Shown: positions 56,415 to 64,000 of the stretch, in pieces
Position numbering within the stretch: position 1 is the stretch's first letter
Layout of the letters: each line of letters begins with the position of its first letter
Source of the DNA: Christensenella sp. UBA7584
GTDB lineage: Bacteria > Bacillota > Clostridia > Christensenellales > UBA1242
Length of the DNA stretch: 64,000 nucleotides
Reading direction: 5' to 3'
Assembly (NCBI GenBank): GCA_002477805.1
Contig: DLKQ01000013.1
Location: 18,321-82,320, forward strand
The notes under the pieces: model-generated
The model's input: the letters and a program-made list of their open reading frames with translations, nothing else
The model's database searches: none
What the model was told of the DNA's origin: nothing
Position numbers and translations under genes: made by a program

Positions 56415-57486
56415 GTACGGTTTAGGAAGAGGTTTAAGTTCATTGTTTGCAACATTTGAAAAACAAGAACCAAAAAAGGAAGAGTCAAGGGTTAAGGAAG
56501 TAAAAAAAGTTGAATCACAACCAAACACAGAAAGCGATGCACTCAAAAAAGCAAAAAATCTTTTAAATAATAGTACCATAAACACACCACTTAAAGACAT
56601 AAACGAAACTGTTGAGCGCACGAGCTATTTAGACGAAAAACAAGCGCTCGCAAAGAAACTCAGTAAAATTGAGCACGAAATACCACGCGCAAGGGAAGTA
56701 GAAAATGAAAGCGTTACCGAACTTGAATTAAGTAAAATTGAGCCAAATGTTAACCAACCACGAAAAGCTTTTGATAAAGAAAGCTTACAAGAGCTAAGTT
56801 CATCAATCAAACAGCACGGCGTAATACAACCAATAATCATTGTTCAGAAGGGTGAAAAATATTCTATAGTAGCGGGTGAACGCCGATATAGAGCAGCAAA
56901 AATGGCTGGACTAAAAACAATACCAGTAATTATAAAAAACTACTCTACTAAAGAAATAAAAGAAATCGCACTAATTGAAAACTTACAAAGAGAGGACTTA
57001 AACCCAGTAGAAACAGCATACGCGCTAAGGCAATTGATTGAGGAATACCAGTTCACACAAGAAGAAGTAGCTGATAAAATTGGCAAAACAAGAACTGTAG
57101 TTACAAACTTTTTAAGAATACTAAAGCTTGAGCCTGAAGTACTTTCTATGGTTGAAAAAGGAAAATTAACATTTGCGCACGCAAAAGCTCTTGTAAGCAT
57201 TAACGATAGAGAAACACAAATTAAACTAGCCAAAAAAGCAAGTGACGATAAGATTAGTTCTAGAGAACTAGAAACAATTGTTCAGGAAATAATTAACCCA
57301 GAAAAAGTTAAGAAAAACAAACAAACTGTTGGCTTGGAAATAAAAAATCTGGTTAGTCGTATGCAATATGTGTTCGGAACAAAAGTTAACGTAATCGGTT
57401 CAGACAAAAGAGGTAGAATTTATATTGACTACTTTAATCAAGATGACCTTGATCGAATCGCTGGACTGATTGAAAAATTAAATTAA
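56407..57486 (+). CDS. parB: Chromosome-partitioning protein ParB (Spo0J)
   Basis: A CTP-dependent DNA clamp that loads at parS. It has 359 residues, longer than typical Spo0J (about 280-300). The N-terminus GLGRGLSSLFA is the ParA-contact motif; residues about 20-100 are an unusually long charged linker. The core then follows: LSKIEPNVNQPRKAF, IVAGERRYRAAKMAGL (the GERRxRA CTP-binding motif), ALIENLQREDLNPVETA, and the HTH FTQEEVADKIGKTRTVVTNFLRIL. The C-terminal ~50 residues are the dimer domain. The strong AAAGGAG site lies inside the end of parA. The nearby palindromes suggest that its DNA preference may differ from the canonical one. Confidence 0.96.
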   Translation: MSKYGLGRGLSSLFATFEKQEPKKEESRVKEVKKVESQPNTESDALKKAKNLLNNSTINTPLKDINETVERTSYLDEKQALAKKLSKIEHEIPRAREVENESVTELELSKIEPNVNQPRKAFDKESLQELSSSIKQHGVIQPIIIVQKGEKYSIVAGERRYRAAKMAGLKTIPVIIKNYSTKEIKEIALIENLQREDLNPVETAYALRQLIEEYQFTQEEVADKIGKTRTVVTNFLRILKLEPEVLSMVEKGKLTFAHAKALVSINDRETQIKLAKKASDDKISSRELETIVQEIINPEKVKKNKQTVGLEIKNLVSRMQYVFGTKVNVIGSDKRGRIYIDYFNQDDLDRIAGLIEKLN

Positions 57487-57815
57487 ATAAGTGATATATT
57501 TCTGCTTATGAAGACAATATTCAAAAAATGGCATAACTCTTTAATCCTATTTGTTAGACTATAGACTCTATATTAAAGAATCAAACTATAAGTGTAATAA
57601 AACAACAAAATAATATAATACTTTCTAACTATGCGCATAATATAATTTTAATAAAAATTGGTTTTATAAGTTAAAGATTTACTTAAGTTTCACACCCGCA
57701 CAAACTCCTTAGAATAACCCCAATTTCTATGGACTTTTACCCAAAAAAAACTTTTTTCTATTTTTTGATGCAAAAACTATATAATACTTACAATTTCAAG
57801 TAGTATGCGCTGAAC

Positions 57816-57920
57816 TAAAATTGTTTTCCGATTTGTATTTTATTTAATTTTTATGTTTGTTAGGCTCAAAACAAACATATCATAAATGAGAAAATTAAAT
57901 CTATTTATCAGTAAACCTAA
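57816..57920. repeat. Degenerate dispersed intergenic repeat, copy C
   Basis: It aligns by eye with copy A at 7852-7985, apart from an indel of about 20 bp, and with part of copy B near 18157. Confidence 0.5.
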
Positions 57921-57970
57921 ACAAAACAAAAAAATAAGGACACGAACCACATAGTGAAAACTCAAAAGAA

Positions 57971-58003
57971 AAAAGAAAGAAATATAAAATTTCTTTCTTT
58001 TTA
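57971..58003. terminator. Bidirectional terminator between parB and jag
   Basis: AAAAGAAAGAAAT/ATTTCTTTCTTTT arms around a 5-nt loop, with T on both outward sides. Confidence 0.7.
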
Positions 58004-58068
58004 TTTGTTTTAAAGCGGTAAAATACGCTTTTTACAACTTTTTTACATTAAAATCTACATAATTACTA

Positions 58069-58548
58069 CTATTTTATAAAGATTTTCACAAATCTTCTTG
58101 GTTCTCTTCCAAAACTTTCACTAACAACTCGTCCATCTTGTAAAACAATATCGTGTACTGCAAACCTTTCGTATGCATTCATATAATCCAAGCTAATTGG
58201 TTTTGCTGTTTTTAGACATTTTTCTATTGCGTTTTTCACTTGCTCTTCTAATTTTTGCATTTTATTTTTGCGATAATCAGCTACATCAATTAATATCTTT
58301 TTCACAAAATCAGTACTAGATTTTGTTAGATTATTTAAAAGTGTTTGAATTGCTTGAATATTTTCACCGCGTGTACCTATTAATAAACTTGCTTCTGATG
58401 AATTTATTTGCAAAATTATTGCTTTCTCTGTTTCAAATTTTGTTATTTTCGCTGAAATATTCATTAAATTAAATAGATTTGTTAAAAATTCTACCGCGAT
58501 TTCCACTCTATCTTTTAATTTTTCTTGATTTTTTACTAAATTTTCCAT
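58069..58548 (-). CDS. jag: Jag/KhpB RNA-binding protein (KH + R3H) without Jag_N domain
   Basis: The 159-residue protein contains a KH-II domain (AIILQINSSEASLLIGTRGENIQAIQTLLNNL, with the GxxG loop GTRG) and a C-terminal R3H-like domain (MNAYERFAVHDIVLQDGRVVSESFGREPRRFVKIFI). Longer homologues carry an extra N-terminal Jag_N domain, which is missing here. Jag/KhpB with KhpA binds many small RNAs and mRNAs and affects cell elongation in streptococci. It lies downstream of yidC, as in most Firmicutes. Confidence 0.93.
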   Translation of the reverse strand: MENLVKNQEKLKDRVEIAVEFLTNLFNLMNISAKITKFETEKAIILQINSSEASLLIGTRGENIQAIQTLLNNLTKSSTDFVKKILIDVADYRKNKMQKLEEQVKNAIEKCLKTAKPISLDYMNAYERFAVHDIVLQDGRVVSESFGREPRRFVKIFIK

Positions 58549-58735
58549 TTTTCACCCCCGTCTAAAATGCGATGAGAAGCAAAAGTTGTTTTATTTGTGA
58601 GGAATAATTCATTCAATTTATTACCACTTTTAAAGTAAAATTTACATATTTCTAAGCATAAATAGTAAAATTTAGCTAATTTCTAATGATTTTTTATGTT
58701 TTTTATTACATTTTTAATCAATTTTACAATTTTTA

Positions 58736-59989
58736 CTATCTACTATAATCAGGTCTATTTTTTGTTGTAATAGTTACTTTTTGTTTTTTCTCTTGTTTTT
58801 CAAAAATTTTAAGACATACAAAAGATATTATTGTTGCCATAATTGAGTTTGTCACAATGTAAAGCGCAAACACAGCACTGTAACCAATTGTAAAAATTAT
58901 CATAATGATTGGAAGAATAAATTTCATAATCTTCATAGCTTTTCCTGGATTTGCAGGATTTTCCATTTCTTGGTTTCGTTTTTGCTTTTTACTTGATTGC
59001 ATTTGCGAAATTGTTACTGAAAGATAAGTCACAACTGCAGCTAAAATTACTAAAATAAAGTATCCGTTCCAAGAAGAATATTCTTGCTGAAGGTTGTAAG
59101 TTACAAAATTATATTTATCTCTAAACTCGTTTTGAACATTTTTTGTTATTGTACTTTTTTCTGACTCATCAGTAATTCCTGATAATCTTTCGTTTAAAAC
59201 TTTTTTATAATTTTCTGTATCATAAAAATTTGTTGTGGTAGCAAAAGTTGCATAGTTCGAAAACCCTGAAGCGTTTGTATCCGGTCTCCAAACATTTTTT
59301 ACCCAAAGCCAACTTTCTTTTACGTTTTCATTGTAATATTTGAGAACACTTTCTTGAATTGTTGAAATTTTTACTAAATCACCAGTAACTTCAGAGCCAC
59401 TCACCACTGTGTTAGAGTAATTTTCTAGAGCTTTTGAATAAATTTCTTCCTCTTTTGCATTTTCACCAAGTTCAGTTTTAGCATTTTCATAAGCTTGATT
59501 CCAAATTTCAGCCTCTTTTGTTTTTACTTCATCTACCTTAATTGAGTAAGCTGAAGCAAATTGCGTGTTATAATATTCTTGAAGCTTTGCATATTCATTT
59601 ATGGTTTCAGTTTTACTTATTCCCATAAGCCCATAGAACAGTGTCAAGAAGATAAATAGCGTTAGTACAAGATTTACAAGCATACTGATACACGAACCAA
59701 ACATATTTACATTTTCTCTTCGATACAATTCCATTGTTTTTTGGTTTAGCATTTGTCTGTTGTTCCCAAACTTTTTTTGTATCTTTACAAGTTCAGGTTG
59801 AAGTGCCGCTTGTTTTAGCGCACTTTTTCTGGCAACTTTTCTTTGCCAAAAGTCTAGTGGACTTAGAATTAACTTTAGACATATCGTGAAAACAACAATC
59901 ATCCAACCCCAATTTTGGATAAAACCAAACAGGTTGATTATTGGCCCCCACATATCAGAAGTCCAACCACCAATTTGAGAAATTAGCAT
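58736..59989 (-). CDS. yidC: Membrane protein insertase YidC with large extracytoplasmic insertion
   Basis: 417 residues, against about 260-280 for usual Firmicute YidC. The first span is WGWMIVVFTICLKLILSPLDFW, followed by the cytoplasmic hairpin (QPELVKIQKKFGNNRQMLNQKTMELYRRENVNMFGS) and a second span (MLVNLVLTLFIFLTLFYGLMGI). About 170 hydrophilic residues (roughly 130-300) then precede the next span; this loop is normally a few tens of residues. The last spans are near 305-330, 355-375 and 380-400. The conserved groove arginine of the first span appears to be lysine (ICLKLILSPL). There is no lipobox. AAGGAG precedes the ATG. Confidence 0.92.
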   Translation of the reverse strand: MLISQIGGWTSDMWGPIINLFGFIQNWGWMIVVFTICLKLILSPLDFWQRKVARKSALKQAALQPELVKIQKKFGNNRQMLNQKTMELYRRENVNMFGSCISMLVNLVLTLFIFLTLFYGLMGISKTETINEYAKLQEYYNTQFASAYSIKVDEVKTKEAEIWNQAYENAKTELGENAKEEEIYSKALENYSNTVVSGSEVTGDLVKISTIQESVLKYYNENVKESWLWVKNVWRPDTNASGFSNYATFATTTNFYDTENYKKVLNERLSGITDESEKSTITKNVQNEFRDKYNFVTYNLQQEYSSWNGYFILVILAAVVTYLSVTISQMQSSKKQKRNQEMENPANPGKAMKIMKFILPIIMIIFTIGYSAVFALYIVTNSIMATIISFVCLKIFEKQEKKQKVTITTKNRPDYSR

Positions 59990-60075
59990 TTTTAACTCCT
60001 TTTTTATAAAAATTGCGTATTTTTACATATTTTTAATTAAATTTTTGTGTTTTTTAACGTTATTTTTGCAAGATT

Positions 60076-60348
60076 TTAAATTTTAAATTTTATGTCGTCA
60101 ATACAATCTGGGACTGGGTCTAACCCACCACAGTGTTTTGGCGTACATCTTAGGATTCTTTTTAGCCCAATAATTCCACCCCTAAAAGTTCCAAATCTTT
60201 TCATCGCAACTAAAGTATAAGTTGAACAAGTCGGCTGATAAATACACGAGCTAGGTGTTATTTTACTTATAGTATATTTGTAAATATAAATAAGAGCAAT
60301 ACAAAGTGTTCGAAGAGGAAAATCAATTATTTTTAGAAATATGTTCAT
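60076..60348 (-). CDS. yidD: Membrane protein insertion efficiency factor YidD
   Basis: The 90-residue protein has the full signature: IYIYKYTISKITPSSCIYQPTCSTYTLVAMKRFGTFRGGIIGLKRILRCTPKHCGGLDPVPD, with the conserved cysteines. It overlaps the end of rnpA by 26 bases, so translation is probably coupled. Confidence 0.95.
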   Translation of the reverse strand: MNIFLKIIDFPLRTLCIALIYIYKYTISKITPSSCIYQPTCSTYTLVAMKRFGTFRGGIIGLKRILRCTPKHCGGLDPVPDCIDDIKFKI

Positions 60349-60682
60349 TTAAAAGATTTCCCTTTTTTAAAAGTGCAGTAACTTCGGCTTTTAGTTTAGA
60401 AAAATCGCACTCCACAATAGTTGGATGTGCGATTAAGACGAAATTTTGATGAATTCGCAAATTATTTAACTCTAATTTAATAATTTCCCGAAGTTGCCTT
60501 TTAATTTTATTTCGTACAACAGCTTTTCCAACTTTGTTACTTACACTTAGCCCAACGCGAGGCTCACTTAGTTTACTTTGAACACATACTAGTGACAAGT
60601 TTTTCGAATTGTATTTCACACCGTTGCGATAGATGTAGGCAAATTCCTTTCGCTTTTTTAAGCGATTATTTAATGGTAACAT
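60323..60682 (-). CDS. rnpA: Ribonuclease P protein component
   Basis: 119 residues. It starts LPLNNRLKKRKEFAYIYRNGVK and has the RNP motif as VGKAVVRNKIKRQLREIIKLE, which binds the RNase P RNA. It lies 9 bp after rpmH and overlaps yidD. It matures tRNA 5' ends together with the rnpB RNA, which is not in this window. Confidence 0.96.
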   Translation of the reverse strand: MLPLNNRLKKRKEFAYIYRNGVKYNSKNLSLVCVQSKLSEPRVGLSVSNKVGKAVVRNKIKRQLREIIKLELNNLRIHQNFVLIAHPTIVECDFSKLKAEVTALLKKGNLLNEHISKNN

Positions 60683-60691
60683 TTTACTTCC

Positions 60692-60826
60692 CTAAACTGT
60701 AAGTTTTTTACGACCTCTTGCACGACGACGTTTCAAAACATTTCTACCACTTGTTGTTTTCATTCTTTGCCTAAAACCGTGAACTTTGTTTCTTTGGCGT
60801 TTCTTTGGTTGATAAGTTCTTTTCAT
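60692..60826 (-). CDS. rpmH: 50S ribosomal protein L34
   Basis: 44 residues, [25 protein letters not shown] then [19 protein letters not shown], near-identical to L34 in general. GGAG lies eight bases before the ATG; the longer open frame includes the promoter and is rejected. It is first in the rpmH-rnpA-yidD operon, probably continuing to yidC and jag. Confidence 0.98.
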   Translation of the reverse strand: MKRTYQPKKRQRNKVHGFRQRMKTTSGRNVLKRRRARGRKKLTV

Positions 60827-60875
60827 TTTTCGCTCTCCATCATTTAAACTCGTATTGAAATAATACTGTAAGAAA

Positions 60876-60904
60876 ATTATACTACAAATTGGAGTTAATG
60901 TCAA
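60876..60904 (-). promoter_or_regulatory. rpmH promoter
   Basis: Minus-strand TTGACA (60899-60904), 17-bp spacer, TATAAT (60876-60881): full consensus. Confidence 0.92.
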
Positions 60905-62222
60905 CATTCTTTAAGTGGATTTTGAAACTTTGTTTTAAGTCACTTTTCTTTTTAAATTAACAGTATTTAAAGGTAAGTATTAAAAAAGCAATATCTAAAC
61001 TTGAGCCTAAGTATAACTACTTACATTTTTGTAAAAACGTGGTTATCATTATAAGAACTCTAGCAACACAAAAATATTTAATTAAATTATATGTCAAATT
61101 TTTAAAAACTATCCCGAAAGTTTTACCTACTTTCAGACAATTTTGATTTACATTTTTTGATGTTAGAAAGTTATATTTTACTATTATAATTTTGCAATAT
61201 TTTTATAGTTTTAAAAATTTTTGTGGAAATGTGGAAAAGTGGATAACTAGTGTGAATAATTTTCTTACTAAAAAACTGTAATAAAAAATATTAATAAACA
61301 CAAAAGCTTAATAAAAAATAAATAATAATTTTAAAATTTGTTTTATTGGCAATAAGAATTTCAGCAGCATTCTTTTAAAAGTAATATAAAAAGTAAATGC
61401 AAAATCTATTTATTTACAAATATTTTTTACTTATAAAAATTTGTAGGTAAATAATTATTATGAAGAATTATTTTTTATAATTACATATAAAAATTTTACT
61501 TTTTTAATTTTTATATTTTTAACTGAGTGTAACTTAAAGTTTGTTCAAAGTTAAATAAAAATTTTATACTTTTTTAGTGAGAGTTTTAATTTTTTAACCC
61601 AAAAATATTAATTAAAGTTAAATTTTACATATTTTTTAGTCAAATTTTTAGTTTTATATAAATTAAACAGTGCCAAGCAGATATTTTGATTTAGAATACA
61701 AATCAATTTATTTACAAATATTTTGTATAAAAAACTTGCAATTTTTATAAAAAATGCAAAAATTTACTTATTTTTTATGTTTTTAGTGTTTTTTTATTAA
61801 TTTTTGTGAATTTTTATTTTTTTATTAGATATATAGAAAATGCAAAAATCGATAAGGATAAAATTTTATTGCTTAACCTTATATTAAATTTAATAACACT
61901 CTTATCTTTCATTTTACTTATGAAAATGTCTTAAGCGCAAATATGGAGGGTTTATTTAGTAGAAAATTTTTGATAAGAATTTTTAAAACTTCAATCTGTT
62001 TTCAAAACAAGCTTGGTTTAAAAATATTCAAAACTCAAATTATTGTTAAAAATTGATGATAAGTTAGTTTTGCAATTAGAATTTTATTAAAAACTTTTTA
62101 AAGAAAAAAGTAATTTCGCTGTTACACAAAATTACTTTATGGAATGATAAATTTTTTATTTTTAAGCATAAATATTTGTAAAAAATAAGTTAAATTATGA
62201 TTAAAATAATGATTAAGTAAAA
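60905..62222. other. Long AT-rich region between rpmH and dnaN, candidate origin part
   Basis: About 1.3 kb with no gene. It contains a DnaA-box cluster (61222-61259), then several hundred bases of nearly pure A/T with repeats such as TTTACAAATATTTT at about 61419 and 61711. The position between rpmH and dnaN is where dnaA and oriC elements lie in many Firmicutes, but dnaA is not here. Confidence 0.55.
61222..61259 (+). promoter_or_regulatory. DnaA-box cluster
   Basis: Four boxes in the same direction: TGTGGAAAT (61222), TGTGGAAAA (61230), AGTGGATAA (61238) and TGTGAATAA (61251). Read on the minus strand the last is TTATTCACA, a match to TTATNCACA; the others differ at one or two positions. 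Confidence 0.6.
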
Positions 62223-63329
62223 TTAGGTTCTCATTGGAAGTACAAGGTACAAGAAATCTTGATCATCACGATTTGGAACAATAACACAAGGACTCATCAC
62301 ACCACAAAATTGCATTTTAATAAATTCATCTCCGATAACGTGCAAGCTATCAATAATAAGTCTACCGTTAAAGTCTATTACAAGGTCACCACTGTCGTGC
62401 TCGATTTTCATATTTTCGGTGATATTTCCCTGTTCGCTTTCTGAAGTGATTGTAAGGTTGTCTTTTTTGATTGTAAATTTCACGATGTGATTTCTTTCAG
62501 TCCAATTTAGTAGTGAACATCTTTCGATTGCGTTATAAAGGTTTTGTCTATTCACAACCATTTGTGTTTGAAAATTTGTTGGAATAATTTGGTTATATGA
62601 CACAAAGTCATTTTTTGTTCCAAGAAGTCTTGTGATAAGAATTGTGTCTCCGAGGTCAATTTTTAAATGATTTTTTTGAGTTAAAATTGAAATTTTTTCA
62701 TCTGTTTCTGGAAGAAGTTTTACAATTTCCATAAGGCTTCGGGCTGTCACAACAATTCCAAATTCTGAAGTTGGGTTGTAAAGTGGTTTTTTTACAAGTG
62801 CCATTCTTACGCCGTCTAGTGCAACACCTTTAAGCTGTGAATCTGATACTTCTAAAAGTACACCGCGAAGCATTGGTCTTGCATCATCTTGAGCAACTGC
62901 AACACTAGCTTTAATTACAAGGTCTTTTAAGTCTAAACTTTTTACTTCAAAACTTTCTGGTTCAGCAAGTTCTTTTGGTTCTGGAAATTCTTCTGAATTT
63001 TGGCATTGAATTACACCTGAATTTTCACCATACAAGATTTCCATAATGTTATTTTCACGCATTGTAAAGGTAATTTGTTCTGATGAAATTTTTCTAGCAA
63101 ATTCTGCAAAAAATTTTGCTGGAATTACAGCTTCGCCTTCAATTTTTACATCGGCCTTAATTTTTTTGATAATAGTAAGTTCGAGGTCTGTACACATAAG
63201 AGTTAAAGAATTTTCTTCTGCGACAAGTTTTACACATTCTAAAATTGGGTTTGTAGTTCTAACTGCTGCCGCTTTTACTACTTTTAAGACTGCATCAGCA
63301 AGTTCCAACCCCTGGCAGGTAAACTTCAT
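62223..63329 (-). CDS. dnaN: DNA polymerase III sliding clamp (beta)
   Basis: The 368-residue ring clamp with three similar domains. MKFTCQGLELADAVLKVVKAAAVRTTNPILECVKLVAEENSLTLMCTDLEL is domain I, ARPMLRGVLLEVSDSQLKGVALDGVRMAL domain II, and the ending FLYLVLPMRT is the classic C-terminus. AAGGAG precedes the ATG. It has its own promoter and no gene within the 670 bp upstream, so it is separated from dnaA, which is presumably beyond the window. Confidence 0.98.
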   Translation of the reverse strand: MKFTCQGLELADAVLKVVKAAAVRTTNPILECVKLVAEENSLTLMCTDLELTIIKKIKADVKIEGEAVIPAKFFAEFARKISSEQITFTMRENNIMEILYGENSGVIQCQNSEEFPEPKELAEPESFEVKSLDLKDLVIKASVAVAQDDARPMLRGVLLEVSDSQLKGVALDGVRMALVKKPLYNPTSEFGIVVTARSLMEIVKLLPETDEKISILTQKNHLKIDLGDTILITRLLGTKNDFVSYNQIIPTNFQTQMVVNRQNLYNAIERCSLLNWTERNHIVKFTIKKDNLTITSESEQGNITENMKIEHDSGDLVIDFNGRLIIDSLHVIGDEFIKMQFCGVMSPCVIVPNRDDQDFLYLVLPMRT

Positions 63330-63361
63330 ATATTTTTCTCCTTTAGTTCGCTATAGAAAAT

Positions 63362-63390
63362 ATTATAACACAGTTTTTTTGACTTTTCAA
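63362..63390 (-). promoter_or_regulatory. dnaN promoter
   Basis: Minus-strand TTGAAA (63385-63390), 17-bp spacer, TATAAT (63362-63367). Confidence 0.88.
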
Positions 63391-64000
63391 GCAGGCATTT
63401 AGAACTTTTTTATTTCGATTTATCAAAAATAAATTTTGTTTTAAAATGATGAATTTTGTAATAGTTAGAAATTAGATATTAACAAATGGTATGTTGTAGT
63501 CCCATAAAGTTATATATAACTAATAGGTTATTTTATCTTAAACGTTTGGGAAACTTATATTATATAACTAAAATTATTATACTCTAGACTGAAAGTTTAA
63601 TGAAGATAATAGTTTATCACTGAAAGTTAATAGTTTATTAGCAGAAAATGTACCATTGTTATAAGATTAAATCACTAATAGGTTGGACTATTTGTTTATG
63701 GTTAGGTAAAATGGTTTGTAGTTGTGAATTAATCGGTAAATAACTAGTAATCAGTTAATGGCAATGATTACTTGTACTAGTTAGTTTACATAGCTGATAT
63801 TTTTAAGTGTAAATAGTTCTATTACTCAATTAGTAGATGTTGTTAGATGATATTAGTGTTTATTTGTTAAAAATAAAATTAAGTAAGTGTTTTGAAAAGT
63901 TTGTGCTACTTGATAATTTTATATTTATATTTTTAATAGCAGTCGTATTAGTAGGGAGTGTGCAAAAGTGGATAACTCAAAATTTTTACACTTAATATAC
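63391..64000. other. Candidate origin region upstream of dnaN
   Basis: No gene is visible to the right edge. The plus strand is strongly G-biased (by my count 93 G to 42 C in 63421-64000), unlike the roughly balanced rpmH-dnaN spacer. It has many TAG/TTAG triplets and a DnaA-box pair at 63959-63975. Confidence 0.5.
63959..63975 (+). promoter_or_regulatory. DnaA-box pair at right edge
   Basis: TGTGCAAAA and AGTGGATAA overlap by one base, the same arrangement as at 61230-61246 and 5696-5712. TTAGTAGGGAG lies just upstream. Confidence 0.5.

Larger units (their letters stand above)
57487..58068. other. Convergent intergenic region between parB and jag
   Basis: No gene is visible. It contains copy C of the dispersed repeat (57816-57920) and the shared terminator (57971-58003). 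Confidence 0.5.

Noticed and set aside
1..64000. tRNA, rRNA or tmRNA genes
   Set aside because: No GGTTCRA-type T-arm within a foldable cloverleaf and no rRNA-like GC-richer block was found by eye.

Overview
The window is about 64 kb of a low-GC, Gram-positive-type chromosome from a spore-former-related lineage, most likely class Clostridia or a near relative. The evidence is strong AT bias, AGGAGG-type ribosome binding sites, TTGACA-17-TATAAT promoters, a full-length Spo0A, a YyaC-type spore protein, and the conserved chromosome-origin genes (dnaN, rpmH, rnpA, yidD, yidC, jag, mnmE, mnmG, rsmG, parA, parB). I see no tRNA, rRNA, CRISPR array or intact insertion sequence, and I do not assign a genus.

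Layout, left to right. Positions 1-5.6 kb are surface/accessory: the start of a DUF4011-type helicase running off the left edge, a membrane family 2 glycosyltransferase with a nine-G tract in its coding sequence, a collagen-like protein, and an unrecognised protein with its own promoter and terminator. Positions 6-17.2 kb are housekeeping genes on the minus strand: argS; the rpmG-secE-nusG-rplK-rplA operon; a small HTH gene followed by polA; a zinc-ribbon/polyacidic protein; spo0A; and a CvpA-family gene. yyaC (plus strand) is at 17.3 kb. One gene of 6,225 codons (18.5-37.1 kb) encodes a lipoprotein with Ig-like N-terminal domains and very many GLUG-type repeats; a Spo0A-box match lies in its promoter region. 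Next come glyS, tex, degV, an NMN adenylyltransferase-like gene, thrS, a DUF4234 gene, a small region of duplicated mini-ORFs and hairpins (46.5-46.9 kb), and an operon of a DUF1538 membrane protein with two PII-like proteins.

The right end is the origin region. mnmE-mnmG-rsmG-parA-parB are on the plus strand and converge on jag-yidC-yidD-rnpA-rpmH and dnaN on the minus strand. In the usual Firmicute order all of these up to rpmH point the same way, so the mnmE-parB block looks inverted. Between rsmG and parA are two perfect copies of a 14-bp palindrome, GTTTCGTACGAAAC, that resembles parS with an altered core. DnaA-box clusters lie between rpmH and dnaN and again at the right edge upstream of dnaN, where the plus strand becomes strongly G-rich. 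An origin at or just beyond the right edge would fit this.

How the parts fit: the ribosomal/secretion genes, aminoacyl-tRNA synthetases (Arg, Gly, Thr), PolA and clamp are core growth functions. ParA/ParB with the palindromes is the segregation module. Spo0A, YyaC and the 0A-box-bearing giant lipoprotein suggest a link between the developmental regulator and the cell surface. The nine-G tract in the glycosyltransferase suggests switchable surface polysaccharide. The DUF1538/PII-like operon looks like a membrane transporter with dedicated signal-binding regulators.
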